From Xanthomonas arboricola pv. juglandis (GTDB taxonomy: Bacteria > Pseudomonadota > Gammaproteobacteria > Xanthomonadales > Xanthomonadaceae), in NCBI RefSeq assembly GCF_001013475.1, contig NZ_JZEF01000001.1, positions 310,001 to 374,000 of the forward strand: a stretch of DNA of 64,000 bases, read 5' to 3'. How positions within the stretch are numbered: position 1 is the first letter of the stretch; each line of letters starts with the position of its first letter. The translations under genes and the position numbers were made by a program. The notes beneath the pieces were generated by a model. The model searched no databases. It worked only from the letters and a program-made list of their open reading frames with translations, and had not been told where the DNA came from. This document shows, piece after piece, positions 27,601 through 35,763 of the stretch.

Positions 27601-28270
27601 CATTGAAGTCGCTGGCGTACAGGAAGCGCACATCGTTGCTGGCCACCACCGGCAGGCCGCGCACGCCGGCCGCATGCAGCGCGAACTGGTTGAAACGTTC
27701 CTCGCCCTCGCGCCCGGTGCGGGTCAGTTCCAGGTGCAGGCCGTCGCCGAACACGCGCTGCCAGTCGGCCAGCTGCTGCTCGGCCAGGTCGGCGCGGCCT
27801 TCGCCGAACAGGCGCCCGGCCAGGCTGTCGCGCCCGGCCAGGGCGAACAGGTTGGCGTGGCCGCTCTGCAGCCACTCCGGGTGGATCGCCACGCCGCCTT
27901 CGGGGCGGTGGCCTTCCATCCAGGCGCGGGTCAGCAGGCGCGACAGGCTCAGGTAGCCTTCGCGGTCCCGGCACAGCAGGGTCATGCGCCAGGGCGTCAT
28001 GTCCGGGGTGGCGATCATCACGTCGGCGCCGGCGATCGGCTTGATGCCCACGCCTTCGGCGGCCTTGTAGAACTTGACCAGCGCGAACAGGTTGTTGAGG
28101 TCGGTGACCGCCAGCGCGGGCATGTCGAGTTCGACCGCGCGGCTCAGCAGGTTGGCCTGCTTGGCCTTTTTCGGGTCAGCCTGATCCGGTTTCTCCGGCA
28201 CACGGATGGTGGAATCCGCCAGCGAGAACTCGGTGTGGACGTGCAGATGGACGAAGCGGGAAGTGGACAT
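24683..28270 (-). CDS. dnaE: DNA polymerase III alpha subunit
   Basis: This 1195-residue replicative polymerase has an N-terminal PHP domain (FVHLHVHTEFSLADSTIRV). The palm catalytic aspartates are in the SMPDFDIDFCMD segment, and the FNKSHAAAYALVSYQTAWLK region belongs to the C-family fingers. The HhH and OB-fold regions follow (LGAIKGVGQGACEAIV; VIGVRRKGDSQVFVQLEDG). Length equals the gammaproteobacterial DnaE. The start MSTSRF is set at the PHP domain; 71 upstream codons in frame have no homology. It sits between rnhB and accA as in E. coli. The 288 bp upstream gap to rnhB holds no recognisable gene. Confidence 0.97.
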   Translation of the reverse strand: MSTSRFVHLHVHTEFSLADSTIRVPEKPDQADPKKAKQANLLSRAVELDMPALAVTDLNNLFALVKFYKAAEGVGIKPIAGADVMIATPDMTPWRMTLLCRDREGYLSLSRLLTRAWMEGHRPEGGVAIHPEWLQSGHANLFALAGRDSLAGRLFGEGRADLAEQQLADWQRVFGDGLHLELTRTGREGEERFNQFALHAAGVRGLPVVASNDVRFLYASDFNAHEARVCISSGRVLDDPKRPREYSDQQYLKSGDEMAALFADVPDAIDNTLALAQRCNIEMRLGTYFLPAYPVPEDETLDSWIRSQSRDGLAARLEKNPIAPGKTRQDYVDRLEFELDTIIKMGFPGYFLIVADFIQWGKNQGIPIGPGRGSGAGSLVAWALQITDLDPLPYNLLFERFLNPERVSMPDFDIDFCMDRRDEVIDYVARKYGRERVSQIITYGTMAAKAVVRDAGRVLGFSYGLVDSVAKLIPNILGITLKDAMGEGKDSEMASPDLIQRYQVEDDVRDLMDLARQLEDLTRNAGKHAGGVVIAPEPLSEFCPLFAEHDQDGRGKNQVTQFDKDDVEAVGLVKFDFLGLRTLTIIDWAVKAINVRHARAGIDPVDISAIPLDDAPTYKGVFASGNTGAVFQFESSGMRRLLKDARPDRFEDLIALVSLYRPGPMDLIPDFNARKHGQQEIIYPDPRTEVILKDTYGIMVYQEQVMQMAQIVGDYSLGGADLLRRAMGKKVPAEMAKHREIFREGAAKGGVSAAKADEIFDLMEKFAGYGFNKSHAAAYALVSYQTAWLKRHYPAEFMAATLSSDMDNTDKVVGFLDEVRNLGLTVKPPRVNESAYMFEAASPDTIQYGLGAIKGVGQGACEAIVEERQRGGPYTTLLDFCTRVGTAKLNRRTLEAMINAGAMDGLGKNRASLMLQLPEVVKATEQLARERASGQNSLFGGPDPSAPALRLDLPESKEWPLGQLLTGERETLGFYLSGHPFDPHRDEVRELVGCDLGALEKILASQQRGGGGGGDGEKRAWRPEVSAILAGQVIGVRRKGDSQVFVQLEDGRGRVECSAFSDAMAEFGHLLTRDRILIVKGGLREDEFNGGYSLRIRQCWDYEQICADHAQRLSLRLDLREKQAWKRIDALLAKHRPGKTPLRLDLLLRAPTGGVAGMLDLNGSHSVRIDQQLMDNLRADPAVRTLKIKYSPPWA

Positions 28271-28558
28271 GCGAGACCGGAATAATGCGTGGTCAGGGTA
28301 GCGAGCGTGGTCGGGTCGAACAAGGCTTGACAGCGCCGGCGCAGGGCCGCGGCCAGCTGCCACGGGGGCTGGGCGGTGCGGCCGATTCAGGCTTCGGCTA
28401 GCTGCGCGCAGCGCGACGGCGGCGATTGCGCGGATCGGGGGGCGTGCGGGGCTGCGTGTGCGGGACGCGACGCTCCAGGCCATGGCCGCAGCGGCGGCAT
28501 GCGCGCCAAGCGATGGAGGACGCCATTACCGTTTCAGGTTCGCCCGGAGGGCGGTCGG

Positions 28559-29281
28559 TCAGTCGGCCAGCAGCAGGTCATCGGCCGGGGCCGCACAGGG
28601 CACGTCCCACGGCGACTGCGTCGCCTCGATGCCCAACGCACGCCGCACCGGGGCGAAGCTGCGGCGGTGCTGCGGGCACGGTCCGTGGCTGCGCAGCGCG
28701 GCCAGATGCACCGGCGTGGCATAGCCCTTGTGCTGGTCGAAGCGGTATTCCGGGTGCTGGGCGTGCAGCTCGTGCATCAGGCGGTCGCGGGTGACCTTGG
28801 CCACGATCGAGGCCGCCATGATGGCGCGATCGAGCGCATCGCCGCCGATCAAGGCCTCGGCCGGGCAGGGCAGGCCCTTGGGCACCCGGTTGCCGTCGAT
28901 GCGCGCAAACCCGGCCACATGCGCCACGCCCTCCACCGCACGCCGCATGCCGAGCATGGTCGCCTGGTAGATATTGATGCGGTCGATCTCCTCGCTGTCG
29001 ATCAGCACCACCGACCACGCCAGCGCCCGCTCGACGATGCGCGCATACAACTGCTCGCGCCGCTGCGCGCTCAGCTGCTTGGAATCGTCCAGCCCGTTGA
29101 TGCGCGGCTTGCTCGGGTCGAACACCACTGCCGCCACCGCCACCGGCCCGGCAAGCGGGCCGCGGCCCGCTTCGTCGACACCGGCAATCAGACGCCGGGA
29201 TTCGGCATTGGGGATTTGGGATTGGCCGAACAAGGGCGACTGGCGCGCCTCGGCGTGGGCGCCCGCAGCGATGATTTTCAC
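28559..29281 (-). CDS. rnhB: Ribonuclease HII with repeat-encoded N-terminal extension
   Basis: This 240-residue enzyme removes ribonucleotides from DNA-RNA hybrids. Catalytic acidic residues lie in [16 protein letters not shown] (Asp-Glu), RIDGNRVP (Asp) and the [11 protein letters not shown] segment (final Asp). The start is most likely GTG 29281, whose GTGA overlaps the lpxB stop by 4 nt. The first 30 residues are not part of the family core. Residues about 18-29 ([11 protein letters not shown]) are encoded by the left arm of inverted repeat copy C, so the repeat has been absorbed into the gene. Confidence 0.93.
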   Translation of the reverse strand: MKIIAAGAHAEARQSPLFGQSQIPNAESRRLIAGVDEAGRGPLAGPVAVAAVVFDPSKPRINGLDDSKQLSAQRREQLYARIVERALAWSVVLIDSEEIDRINIYQATMLGMRRAVEGVAHVAGFARIDGNRVPKGLPCPAEALIGGDALDRAIMAASIVAKVTRDRLMHELHAQHPEYRFDQHKGYATPVHLAALRSHGPCPQHRRSFAPVRRALGIEATQSPWDVPCAAPADDLLLAD

Positions 29282-29325
29282 GCTTTTGCTCCTGCCGAAT
29301 CCCCAATCCCTACTCCCGAATCCCG
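29197..29325. repeat. GGGAAT-type inverted repeat, copy C (coding)
   Basis: The left arm (29197-29225, ATTCGGCATTGGGGATTTGG) lies inside the start of rnhB. The right arm (29296-29325, CGAATCCCCAATCCCTACTC) lies inside the end of lpxB. The 4 nt start/stop overlap of the two genes sits in the loop. Confidence 0.8.
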
Positions 29326-30597
29326 GCCCTCCAGCAGCCCAGCCACCGCATCGGCCGCGCGTGCCGATGCGTCGCGGCGCAGTTCGGCGTGCAGGGCGAG
29401 ATAGCGCGGTTGCAGGGCGGCGACCTTTTCCGGGTGCTTGAACCAGTCCAGCAGGGCCACGCACAGCCGTTCCGGGGTGCAGTCGTCCTGCATCAGCTCG
29501 GGGGCGAGGTCGTCGTTGGCCAGGATGTTGGGCAGCGCGTAGCGGTTGACCTTGAGCAGGCCCAGCGTCCTGACGATGCGGTAGGTGAGCGGGGCGACCT
29601 TGTAGCCGACCACCATCGGGCGCTTGACCAGCATCGCCTCCAGCGTGGCGGTGCCCGACGCGAGCAGCACCACGTCGGCGGCCAGCATCGCGGTGCGCGC
29701 CTGGCCGTCGAGCAGGTGCGAACGCAGCACCGGCAGCGACGACCGCGACAATTGTTCGGCCAGCAGCTGCTTGCAGCCGGGGTTGGCCGCGGGAACCAGC
29801 ACGTGCAGGTTGGGCAGGTGCTCGGACACCAGCCAGGCGGCCTGGAAGAAGGTATCGCCGAGCTTGCTGATTTCGCCGTGGCGGCTACCGGGCAACACCG
29901 CCAGCACGGTGCTGGACGCGGACAGACCCAGCTTGGCGCGCGCGGCCTCGCGATCGGCCTGGTAGGCGATGTCGTCGGCCATCGGGTGGCCGACAAAGCG
30001 CGCATCGATGCCGTGCCTGGCATAGATCGGCGGCTCCATCGGAAACAGGCACAGCACCAGGTCGGCGCTGGCGCCGATCTTTTCCGCACGCTTCTCGCGC
30101 CAGGCCCAGACCGACGGGCTGACGTAATGCACGGTGCGCACGCCGCGCTGCTTGAGCCAACGCTCGACCGACAGATTGAAATCGGGTGCGTCGATGCCGA
30201 TGAACACGTCCGGCTTCCACGCCAGCACCCGTTCGCGGAAGGCGCGGCGCAGCTTCAACAGCCGCGGCAGATGCTGCAGCACTTCGGTCAGCCCCATCAC
30301 CGCCAGCTCGCTGGCATCGAACCAAGTCTGGCAGCCGGCACCACGCATCGCATCGCCACCGATGCCGACGAATTCGGCGCCCGGATAGCGGCGACGCAGC
30401 TGTTCGATCAGACCCGCACCCAGGATGTCGCCGGAGGCTTCGCCAGCGATCAGCGCGATGCGCGGGGCGCGCGTTTGCGCGCTGGGAATCGGGAGTGGGG
30501 AATGGGGAATCGGAAGTGCCGGCGATGGGCCGGCGGCAGGCGTGTCAGCGTGCGCGCCTGCATCGATTCCCGATTCCCGATTCCCGATTCCCGTCAT
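29278..30597 (-). CDS. lpxB: Lipid-A-disaccharide synthase with repeat-encoded ends
   Basis: This 439-residue glycosyltransferase condenses UDP-2,3-diacylglucosamine and lipid X. Family motifs are [14 protein letters not shown] (Gly-Glu at residues 52-53), [42 protein letters not shown] and [14 protein letters not shown]. coli LpxB has this first motif near residue 15, so about 37 residues are extra at the N-terminus. These are encoded by inverted repeat copy D ([10 protein letters not shown] from one arm, [12 protein letters not shown] from the other). The C-terminal [10 protein letters not shown] tail comes from copy C. The ATG overlaps the lpxA stop by 4 nt. Confidence 0.95.
   Translation of the reverse strand: MTGIGNRESGIDAGAHADTPAAGPSPALPIPHSPLPIPSAQTRAPRIALIAGEASGDILGAGLIEQLRRRYPGAEFVGIGGDAMRGAGCQTWFDASELAVMGLTEVLQHLPRLLKLRRAFRERVLAWKPDVFIGIDAPDFNLSVERWLKQRGVRTVHYVSPSVWAWREKRAEKIGASADLVLCLFPMEPPIYARHGIDARFVGHPMADDIAYQADREAARAKLGLSASSTVLAVLPGSRHGEISKLGDTFFQAAWLVSEHLPNLHVLVPAANPGCKQLLAEQLSRSSLPVLRSHLLDGQARTAMLAADVVLLASGTATLEAMLVKRPMVVGYKVAPLTYRIVRTLGLLKVNRYALPNILANDDLAPELMQDDCTPERLCVALLDWFKHPEKVAALQPRYLALHAELRRDASARAADAVAGLLEGRDSGVGIGDSAGAKA
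30484..30593. repeat. GGGAAT-type inverted repeat, copy D (coding)
   Basis: Left arm 30484-30513 (GGGAATCGGGAGTGGGGAAT), right arm 30563-30593 (ATTCCCGATTCCCGATTCCC). It lies wholly within the 5' end of lpxB, right after its start codon, and reads through without a stop. Confidence 0.85.
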
Positions 30598-31385
30598 CGC
30601 AACAACGGCCTTTCCGCCGCCTCGATGAACTCGAGCAGCCCGCGCACGTCTTCGCTGCTCTTGGCCTGTTCGGCCAGCTGCAGCTTGGCTTCGGCCAGCG
30701 GCAGGCCGGCGACGTACAGCGTGCGGTAGGCGCGCTTGATCGCGGTGATGCGCTCGGCATCGAAGCCGCGCCGCTTGAGCCCTTCGCTGTTGATGCCGCG
30801 CGGGCGGCCCAGCGATTCGCTGCCGACCATGGTGAACGGCGGCACGTCGCCGTTGGTCAGCGCACCCATGCCGAGGAAGGCGTGCGCGCCGATCCGGCAG
30901 AACTGATGCGCGCCGGCAAAGCCGCTGATGATCACGTAGTCGCCCACGGTGACATGGCCGGCCAGCGTGGTGTTGTTGGAGAACACGCAGTGGTTGCCGA
31001 CATGGCAGTCGTGCGCCACGTGGGTGTAGGCCAGCATCCAGTTGTCGTCGCCGACCACGGTGATGCCGCCACCGCCGCCGGTGCCGCGATTGATGGTGAC
31101 GAACTCGCGGATCACGTTGCCGTCGCCGATCACCAGTTCGGTGCGCTCGCCGGCGTATTTCTTGTCCTGCGGTTCGCCGCCGATCGCGGCGTGGCCGATG
31201 AAGCGGTTGTTGCGGCCGATCCGGGTCGGGCCGTGGATCGAGCAATGCGGCCCCACCTCGGTGCCCGCATCGATCTGCACATCGGCGCCGATCAGCGAAA
31301 ACGCGCCCACGCGCACATCGCTGGCCAGCTGCGCCGACGGATCGATGACGGCGGTGGGATGAATCAAGGGTGCTTGATCACGCAT
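30594..31385 (-). CDS. lpxA: UDP-N-acetylglucosamine acyltransferase
   Basis: This 263-residue hexapeptide-repeat protein catalyses the first step of lipid A synthesis. It begins with [21 protein letters not shown] and carries the catalytic His in [23 protein letters not shown]. The C-terminal helical domain follows ([23 protein letters not shown]). It sits in the standard lpxD-fabZ-lpxA-lpxB order, 23 bp after fabZ. Confidence 0.97.
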   Translation of the reverse strand: MRDQAPLIHPTAVIDPSAQLASDVRVGAFSLIGADVQIDAGTEVGPHCSIHGPTRIGRNNRFIGHAAIGGEPQDKKYAGERTELVIGDGNVIREFVTINRGTGGGGGITVVGDDNWMLAYTHVAHDCHVGNHCVFSNNTTLAGHVTVGDYVIISGFAGAHQFCRIGAHAFLGMGALTNGDVPPFTMVGSESLGRPRGINSEGLKRRGFDAERITAIKRAYRTLYVAGLPLAEAKLQLAEQAKSSEDVRGLLEFIEAAERPLLR

Positions 31386-31408
31386 CGTGTCTCACCTCCA
31401 AAAACGGG

Positions 31409-31870
31409 TTATTCCTTGGCGCCGGCGCACATGACTTCAGCACTGGCCACGACTTCGCCGTTGACCTTGGCCTCGCCGTAATAGCACCCCATGTTGCGGA
31501 TCAGGCGCTTCATCTGCACTTCCAGCATCAGCACGTCGCCCGGCACCACCTGCTTGTTGAAGCGGGCATTGTCGACCTTGACCATGTAAAACAGCTTGGA
31601 CAGCGCGTCGCGCCCCAGGCCGAGCTGGGTCATCACGCCACCGGCCTGCGCCAGTGCCTCGATGATCAGCACGCCGGGCATCACCGGGCGGGTGGGGAAA
31701 TGGCCCTGAAAAAATGGCTCGTTGATGCTGACGTTCTTCTGCCCGACGATGCGCTTGGCGTCCAGGTCGAGCTCGATGACCCGGTCGATCAGCAGAAACG
31801 GATAGCGGTGCGGGATCAGCGTCTGGATCTGATTGACGTCGATCGGCAGCTCGTAAGTGGGGTGACTCAT
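31409..31870 (-). CDS. fabZ: 3-hydroxyacyl-[acyl-carrier-protein] dehydratase
   Basis: This 153-residue hot-dog enzyme dehydrates beta-hydroxyacyl-ACP. Motifs are LIPHRYPFLLIDRV, the catalytic His in FFQGHFPTRPVMPGVLIIEALAQ, and the Glu in the same stretch. ATG 31870 overlaps the stop of lpxD by 4 nt, so it is translationally coupled. FabZ and LpxA/LpxD compete for the same hydroxyacyl-ACP pool, which explains the linkage. Confidence 0.97.
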   Translation of the reverse strand: MSHPTYELPIDVNQIQTLIPHRYPFLLIDRVIELDLDAKRIVGQKNVSINEPFFQGHFPTRPVMPGVLIIEALAQAGGVMTQLGLGRDALSKLFYMVKVDNARFNKQVVPGDVLMLEVQMKRLIRNMGCYYGEAKVNGEVVASAEVMCAGAKE

Positions 31871-32880
31871 TCTTTCTCCTTGCCCACAGCCAGGATGCGC
31901 CTTGCCAGCACATCGAGTTGTTTGAAGCGCGCGGCATTCTTGCGCCACGTGCGATTGTCGGTGAGAGGGGTGCCGGACGAATACTCGCCCGGCTCATGGA
32001 TGGAATTGCGCACCACCGACTTGCCGGTGATCACCACCTTGTCGCAGATCTCCAGATGCCCGACCACGCCGACATGCCCGCCGAGCAGGCAGTAACGACC
32101 GATCTTGGCGCTGCCGGCGATCCCGGTGCAGCCGGCGATGGCGCTATGTGCGCCGATGTGGCAGTTATGCGCGATCTGCACCAGGTTATCCACGCGCACG
32201 TCCTCTTCCAGCACGGTGTCTTCCAGCGCGCCGCGGTCGATGCAGGTGTTGGCGCCGATCTCGCAGTCGTCGCCGATCACCACGCCGCCCAGTTGCGGGA
32301 CCTTGATCCAGTGCCCGGCATCCATCGCCAGGCCGAAGCCGTCGGCGCCGATTACCGCACCGGGATGGATACGAACGCGCTTGCCCATGCGCACCCGGGT
32401 GACCAGGGTGACGCGGGCGAGCAGCTCGCTGCCCTCATCGACCACGCAGTCCTCGCCGATGATGCTGCCGGTGCCGATCACGCAGCCATCGCCCACGCGG
32501 CTGCGCGCACCGATGCTCACGAATGGGCCGACGTGTGCGTTCGGCGAAACCTGTGCGCTGGGGTCGATCACCGCGGAAGGGTGGATCCCCGGTTCGCGCA
32601 CCGGCGCCACATCGAACAAGGCCGCGATCTTGGCGAACGCTGTATAGGGATCCTTGGCGACCAGCGCGGTGCCGCGTGCATCCGCCGCATCGTCGGCGCG
32701 CAGGACCACCACGGCCGCCTGGCTCTGGCCCAGCTGCGGCCGGTAGCGCGGATTGGACAGGAAGCTCAGCTGCCCGACGCCGGCATGCGCCAGGGTGGCG
32801 ACGCCACTGACTTCGACGGCGCCATCGCCGACGACGGTCAACCCAAATTGTTCGGCAATCGCACTGGCGGTCAAGCGCAT
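31867..32880 (-). CDS. lpxD: UDP-3-O-(3-hydroxyacyl)glucosamine N-acyltransferase
   Basis: This 337-residue protein has an N-terminal uridine-binding domain (LTASAIAEQFGLTVVGDG, LSFLSNPRYRPQL). A left-handed beta-helix of hexapeptide repeats follows, with the catalytic His in IAHNCHIGAHSAIAGCTGIAG. It adds the second acyl chain of lipid A. In E. coli skp lies between bamA and lpxD. Here that place holds only a short gene on the other strand, so lpxD probably starts a new transcript from the 128 bp divergent region. Confidence 0.97.
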   Translation of the reverse strand: MRLTASAIAEQFGLTVVGDGAVEVSGVATLAHAGVGQLSFLSNPRYRPQLGQSQAAVVVLRADDAADARGTALVAKDPYTAFAKIAALFDVAPVREPGIHPSAVIDPSAQVSPNAHVGPFVSIGARSRVGDGCVIGTGSIIGEDCVVDEGSELLARVTLVTRVRMGKRVRIHPGAVIGADGFGLAMDAGHWIKVPQLGGVVIGDDCEIGANTCIDRGALEDTVLEEDVRVDNLVQIAHNCHIGAHSAIAGCTGIAGSAKIGRYCLLGGHVGVVGHLEICDKVVITGKSVVRNSIHEPGEYSSGTPLTDNRTWRKNAARFKQLDVLARRILAVGKEKE

Positions 32881-33008
32881 CAGGGTGAACCTCTTGTAAA
32901 TGTGGGAGCGCCGCTTTAACGGGGAAAAAACACCATTAAACAGTTCCCAACAAAGCCTGCGTATCTAGGGTCCTGTCGCAATCAAGCGGCGAATCCAGGA
33001 GTAAGCAT

Positions 33009-33203
33009 ATGAAAACCGTTCTTTCCATCCTTGGTGGTCTGGTCATGATGGGCGCGGTCGCGAGTGCATCGGCCCAGACCTTCGATATCGATCAGGGCAA
33101 GGCCACTGGCCAGCAGCAGCTGCAGTGTCTCAGCCTGCCTGCCGGCGACATCGCCAGCTGCCTGTCCAACACCGTGTCCACCTGGTTCGACAGCTGGTTC
33201 TGA
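33009..33203 (+). CDS. Small secreted protein of unknown function
   Basis: The protein has 64 residues. The signal peptide is about MKTVLSILGGLVMMGAVASASA, leaving a mature chain of about 41 residues with two Cys (positions 40 and 51) and an aromatic end (WFDSWF). Start: AGGAG 7 nt upstream of ATG 33009. A strong terminator follows 28 bp after the stop, so this is a complete independent transcription unit. It occupies the position of skp, on the opposite strand. It resembles no family I know; the two Cys could form one disulfide in the periplasm. Confidence 0.78.
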   Translation: MKTVLSILGGLVMMGAVASASAQTFDIDQGKATGQQQLQCLSLPAGDIASCLSNTVSTWFDSWF

Positions 33204-33231
33204 CCGGCCCACATCCCACCGGCGATACACG

Positions 33232-33260
33232 GGCGGCCCGCACACGCGGGCCGCCTTTTT
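33232..33260 (+). terminator. Intrinsic terminator of the small secreted-protein gene
   Basis: GGCGGCCCGC (33232-33241), loop ACAC, GCGGGCCGCC (33246-33255), then five T. A perfect 10 bp GC stem with a T-run in the plus direction, ending 15 bp before the convergent bamA stop. Confidence 0.92.
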
Positions 33261-33274
33261 GTTGCCGTTGGCTG

Positions 33275-35680
33275 TTAGAACTGGCCGCCGAAGGTGAACT
33301 GCAGACGCTCGATCTCGTCGTTGTCTTCCTTCTTCAGCGGGAACGCGTAGCTGATCGAGATGGGGCCGACCGGTGCGCGCCACAACAGCGCTACGCCGGT
33401 GGACGCACGCAGCTCGTTGGCCTTGAAGTTGTCCACGCCGTCGTAGACGTTACCGAAGTCGAAGAACGCCGATACGCGTGCCGACGGGCTGTCGAATAGC
33501 TTGGGGAAATACATTTCCACCGAACCGACGGTCTTGAACGAACCACCCAGCGGCTGGCCACGTGTGTAACTTGCCGTGCGTTCCGAACGTGGACCCAGCG
33601 TGTTGTCTTCGAAGCCGCGCACCGAGTTGGTACCGCCGGCGTAGAAGTTCTCGTAGAACGGCAGGCCGGTGGCGGTGACGGTGCGAAGCCGGTTGTTGCC
33701 GTCGCAAGCCTGTTCCGTGTAAGCGCTATTGTTAACGACGCCGCACACATCGCGCGAGCTGTCGTTGCCGTAGCTGTCGCCGTAACCCAGCTCGAAGCGC
33801 GTGTTCAACACGATCGCCGGGATAATCGGCCAGTAGTTGGAGATCTGGTAGTTGAACTTGTAGTACTCGATCGTGGAGCCGGGCAGGGTGGTCTCCAGGC
33901 CGACGCGCTGGTACATGCCGCGGGTCGGCATGAAGAAGTCGTTGCGGGTGTCGCGCGCCCAGCCCAGTTCGGTGCGCCAGGCATGGAAGGTGCGCGTGCC
34001 GACCGCATCGATGTAGTCGATGATCGCCCGCGGCGTCTGACCCTCGAACGTATTGATCTGGTTGCTGTCGACGCCGACCATCGCCGAGATGGTGTCGTTC
34101 TCGGTGATCGGCACGCCGAACACCACCTGCGCCGAACCATTCTTGCTGTTGTACTGCGCGGTGTTGAAGTCCGAGTAGTCCAGCGAGCGCCACGACAGGT
34201 TGTAGCCCAGCGACACGCCGTCGTCGGTAAAGAACGGGTTGGTATAGGAGAACGCGTAGCGCTGCTGGTAGCTGCTGCGCGAGGCTTCCACCGCCACCCG
34301 GTTGCCGCCGCCCAGGAAGTTGTTCTGCGACAACTGCACCGAGGTGGTCACACCGAAGCTCTGCGAGTAGCCAAGGCCGAACACGAAGCTGCCAGAGGTG
34401 GTTTCCTTGACGTTGTAGACCACGTCAACCTGGTCGTTGCTGCCCGGCACGGCCGGCGTTTCCACGTCCACGCTCTCGAAGTAGCCCAGGCGCTGCAGAC
34501 GGATCTTGGAACGGTCGATCGCCGCCTGCGAGTACCAGGTGTTTTCGAACTGGCGCATTTCGCGGCGCAGCACCTCATCGGAGGTGCGGCTGTTGCCCTT
34601 GTACAGGATGCGGCGCACGGTCACGCGCGGGCCCGGCACCACCTGCAGGTTCACCGCGACGGTGCGGTCCTCGCGGTTCGGGGTCGGCAGCGGGTTGACC
34701 TTGGCGAACGCGTAACCAACGTTGCTCAGCGTGTTGGTGATGGCATCGGAGGTGTACTCCAGCAGCGCACGCGAGAAGATGTCGCCGGCCTTGGGGATGA
34801 CCAGGCGCTCGATGTCGGCCTGCGGCAGCACGGTGTCGCCGGTGACCTTGATCTCGGAAATCTTGTACTGCTCGCCCTCGGTGACGCCGGCGCTGACGAA
34901 CATGTCGCGCTTGTCGGGGCTGATCGACACCTGGGTGGAGTCGATGCTGAAGTCCACGTAGCCACGGTCCAGGTACCAGGAGTTGAGCTTCTCCAGATCG
35001 CCGGACATCTTCTCCTTGGAGTACTGGTCGTCGCGGCGGTACCACGAGGCCCAGTTGTGCTCCTTGGATTCCCAGTTCTCCAGGATGTCCTCGTTGGCGA
35101 ACTTCTCGGTGCCGATCAGGTTGACGTGGCGGATCTTGGCCGCCTTGCCTTCCTTGATCGCGATCGCCACGTCCACGCGGTTACGGTCCAGCGGGCTCAC
35201 CGTCGGGGTGATCTCGACGTTGTACTTGCCGCGGTTGTTGTACTGGCGGGTCAGTTCCTGAGTCACGCGGTCCAGGCTCAGGCGATCGAAGGTGCCGCCT
35301 TCGGTCAGGCCGATGTCGCCCAGGCCCTTGAGCAGCTCCTCGGACTTGATGTCCTTGTTGCCGGTCACGGTGAGCTTGTTGATCGCCGGACGCTCCTTCA
35401 CGGTGATCACCAGGATGTTGCCCTGGCGATCCAGCTGCACGTCCTCGAAGAAGCCGGTGCGGTACAGCGCGCGGATCGAGTCGGCGACCTTGGCATCGTC
35501 CACGGTGTCGCCGCGGTTCACCGGCAGATAGGTGAACACGGTGCCGGAGGCGATGCGCTGCAGGCCGTCGACGCGGATGTCGCTGGCAACGAACGGCTCT
35601 GCGGCCAGGGCAACGACTGGCAGGCTGAGGCCGGCGGCAAGAGCGAGGGCAAGCAGGCGGCGAGTGGGAAGACGCGTCAT
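33275..35680 (-). CDS. bamA: Outer membrane protein assembly factor BamA
   Basis: This 801-residue protein inserts beta-barrel proteins into the outer membrane. The signal peptide is RRLLALALAAGLSLPVVALA. Five POTRA domains follow (about residues 30-430; the first starts FVASDIRVDGLQRIASGTVF), then the Omp85 barrel with TSVQLSQNNFLGGGN, the NSVRGFEDNTLGPRSE loop (conserved RGF/RGY) and a C-terminal FTFGGQF ending in Phe. ATG 35680 fits the signal peptide. A second in-frame ATG at 35767 overlaps the rseP stop by 4 nt and would add 29 residues; coupling could start there. Confidence 0.96.
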   Translation of the reverse strand: MTRLPTRRLLALALAAGLSLPVVALAAEPFVASDIRVDGLQRIASGTVFTYLPVNRGDTVDDAKVADSIRALYRTGFFEDVQLDRQGNILVITVKERPAINKLTVTGNKDIKSEELLKGLGDIGLTEGGTFDRLSLDRVTQELTRQYNNRGKYNVEITPTVSPLDRNRVDVAIAIKEGKAAKIRHVNLIGTEKFANEDILENWESKEHNWASWYRRDDQYSKEKMSGDLEKLNSWYLDRGYVDFSIDSTQVSISPDKRDMFVSAGVTEGEQYKISEIKVTGDTVLPQADIERLVIPKAGDIFSRALLEYTSDAITNTLSNVGYAFAKVNPLPTPNREDRTVAVNLQVVPGPRVTVRRILYKGNSRTSDEVLRREMRQFENTWYSQAAIDRSKIRLQRLGYFESVDVETPAVPGSNDQVDVVYNVKETTSGSFVFGLGYSQSFGVTTSVQLSQNNFLGGGNRVAVEASRSSYQQRYAFSYTNPFFTDDGVSLGYNLSWRSLDYSDFNTAQYNSKNGSAQVVFGVPITENDTISAMVGVDSNQINTFEGQTPRAIIDYIDAVGTRTFHAWRTELGWARDTRNDFFMPTRGMYQRVGLETTLPGSTIEYYKFNYQISNYWPIIPAIVLNTRFELGYGDSYGNDSSRDVCGVVNNSAYTEQACDGNNRLRTVTATGLPFYENFYAGGTNSVRGFEDNTLGPRSERTASYTRGQPLGGSFKTVGSVEMYFPKLFDSPSARVSAFFDFGNVYDGVDNFKANELRASTGVALLWRAPVGPISISYAFPLKKEDNDEIERLQFTFGGQF

Positions 35681-35763
35681 GTCACATCCGGTTGGAGTCG
35701 ATTTCGGGTGTTGCTGGATGCCGACGTATGACGACGACAACAGGCGGAAAGAGTGGAGCAGCT

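Noticed and set aside
24566..28285. Very long open frame (over 1200 codons) on the plus strand opposite dnaE
   Set aside because: It is fully antisense to a conserved essential gene; it has low-complexity Arg/Ala/His/Gln composition and arises from the GC-rich third positions of dnaE.
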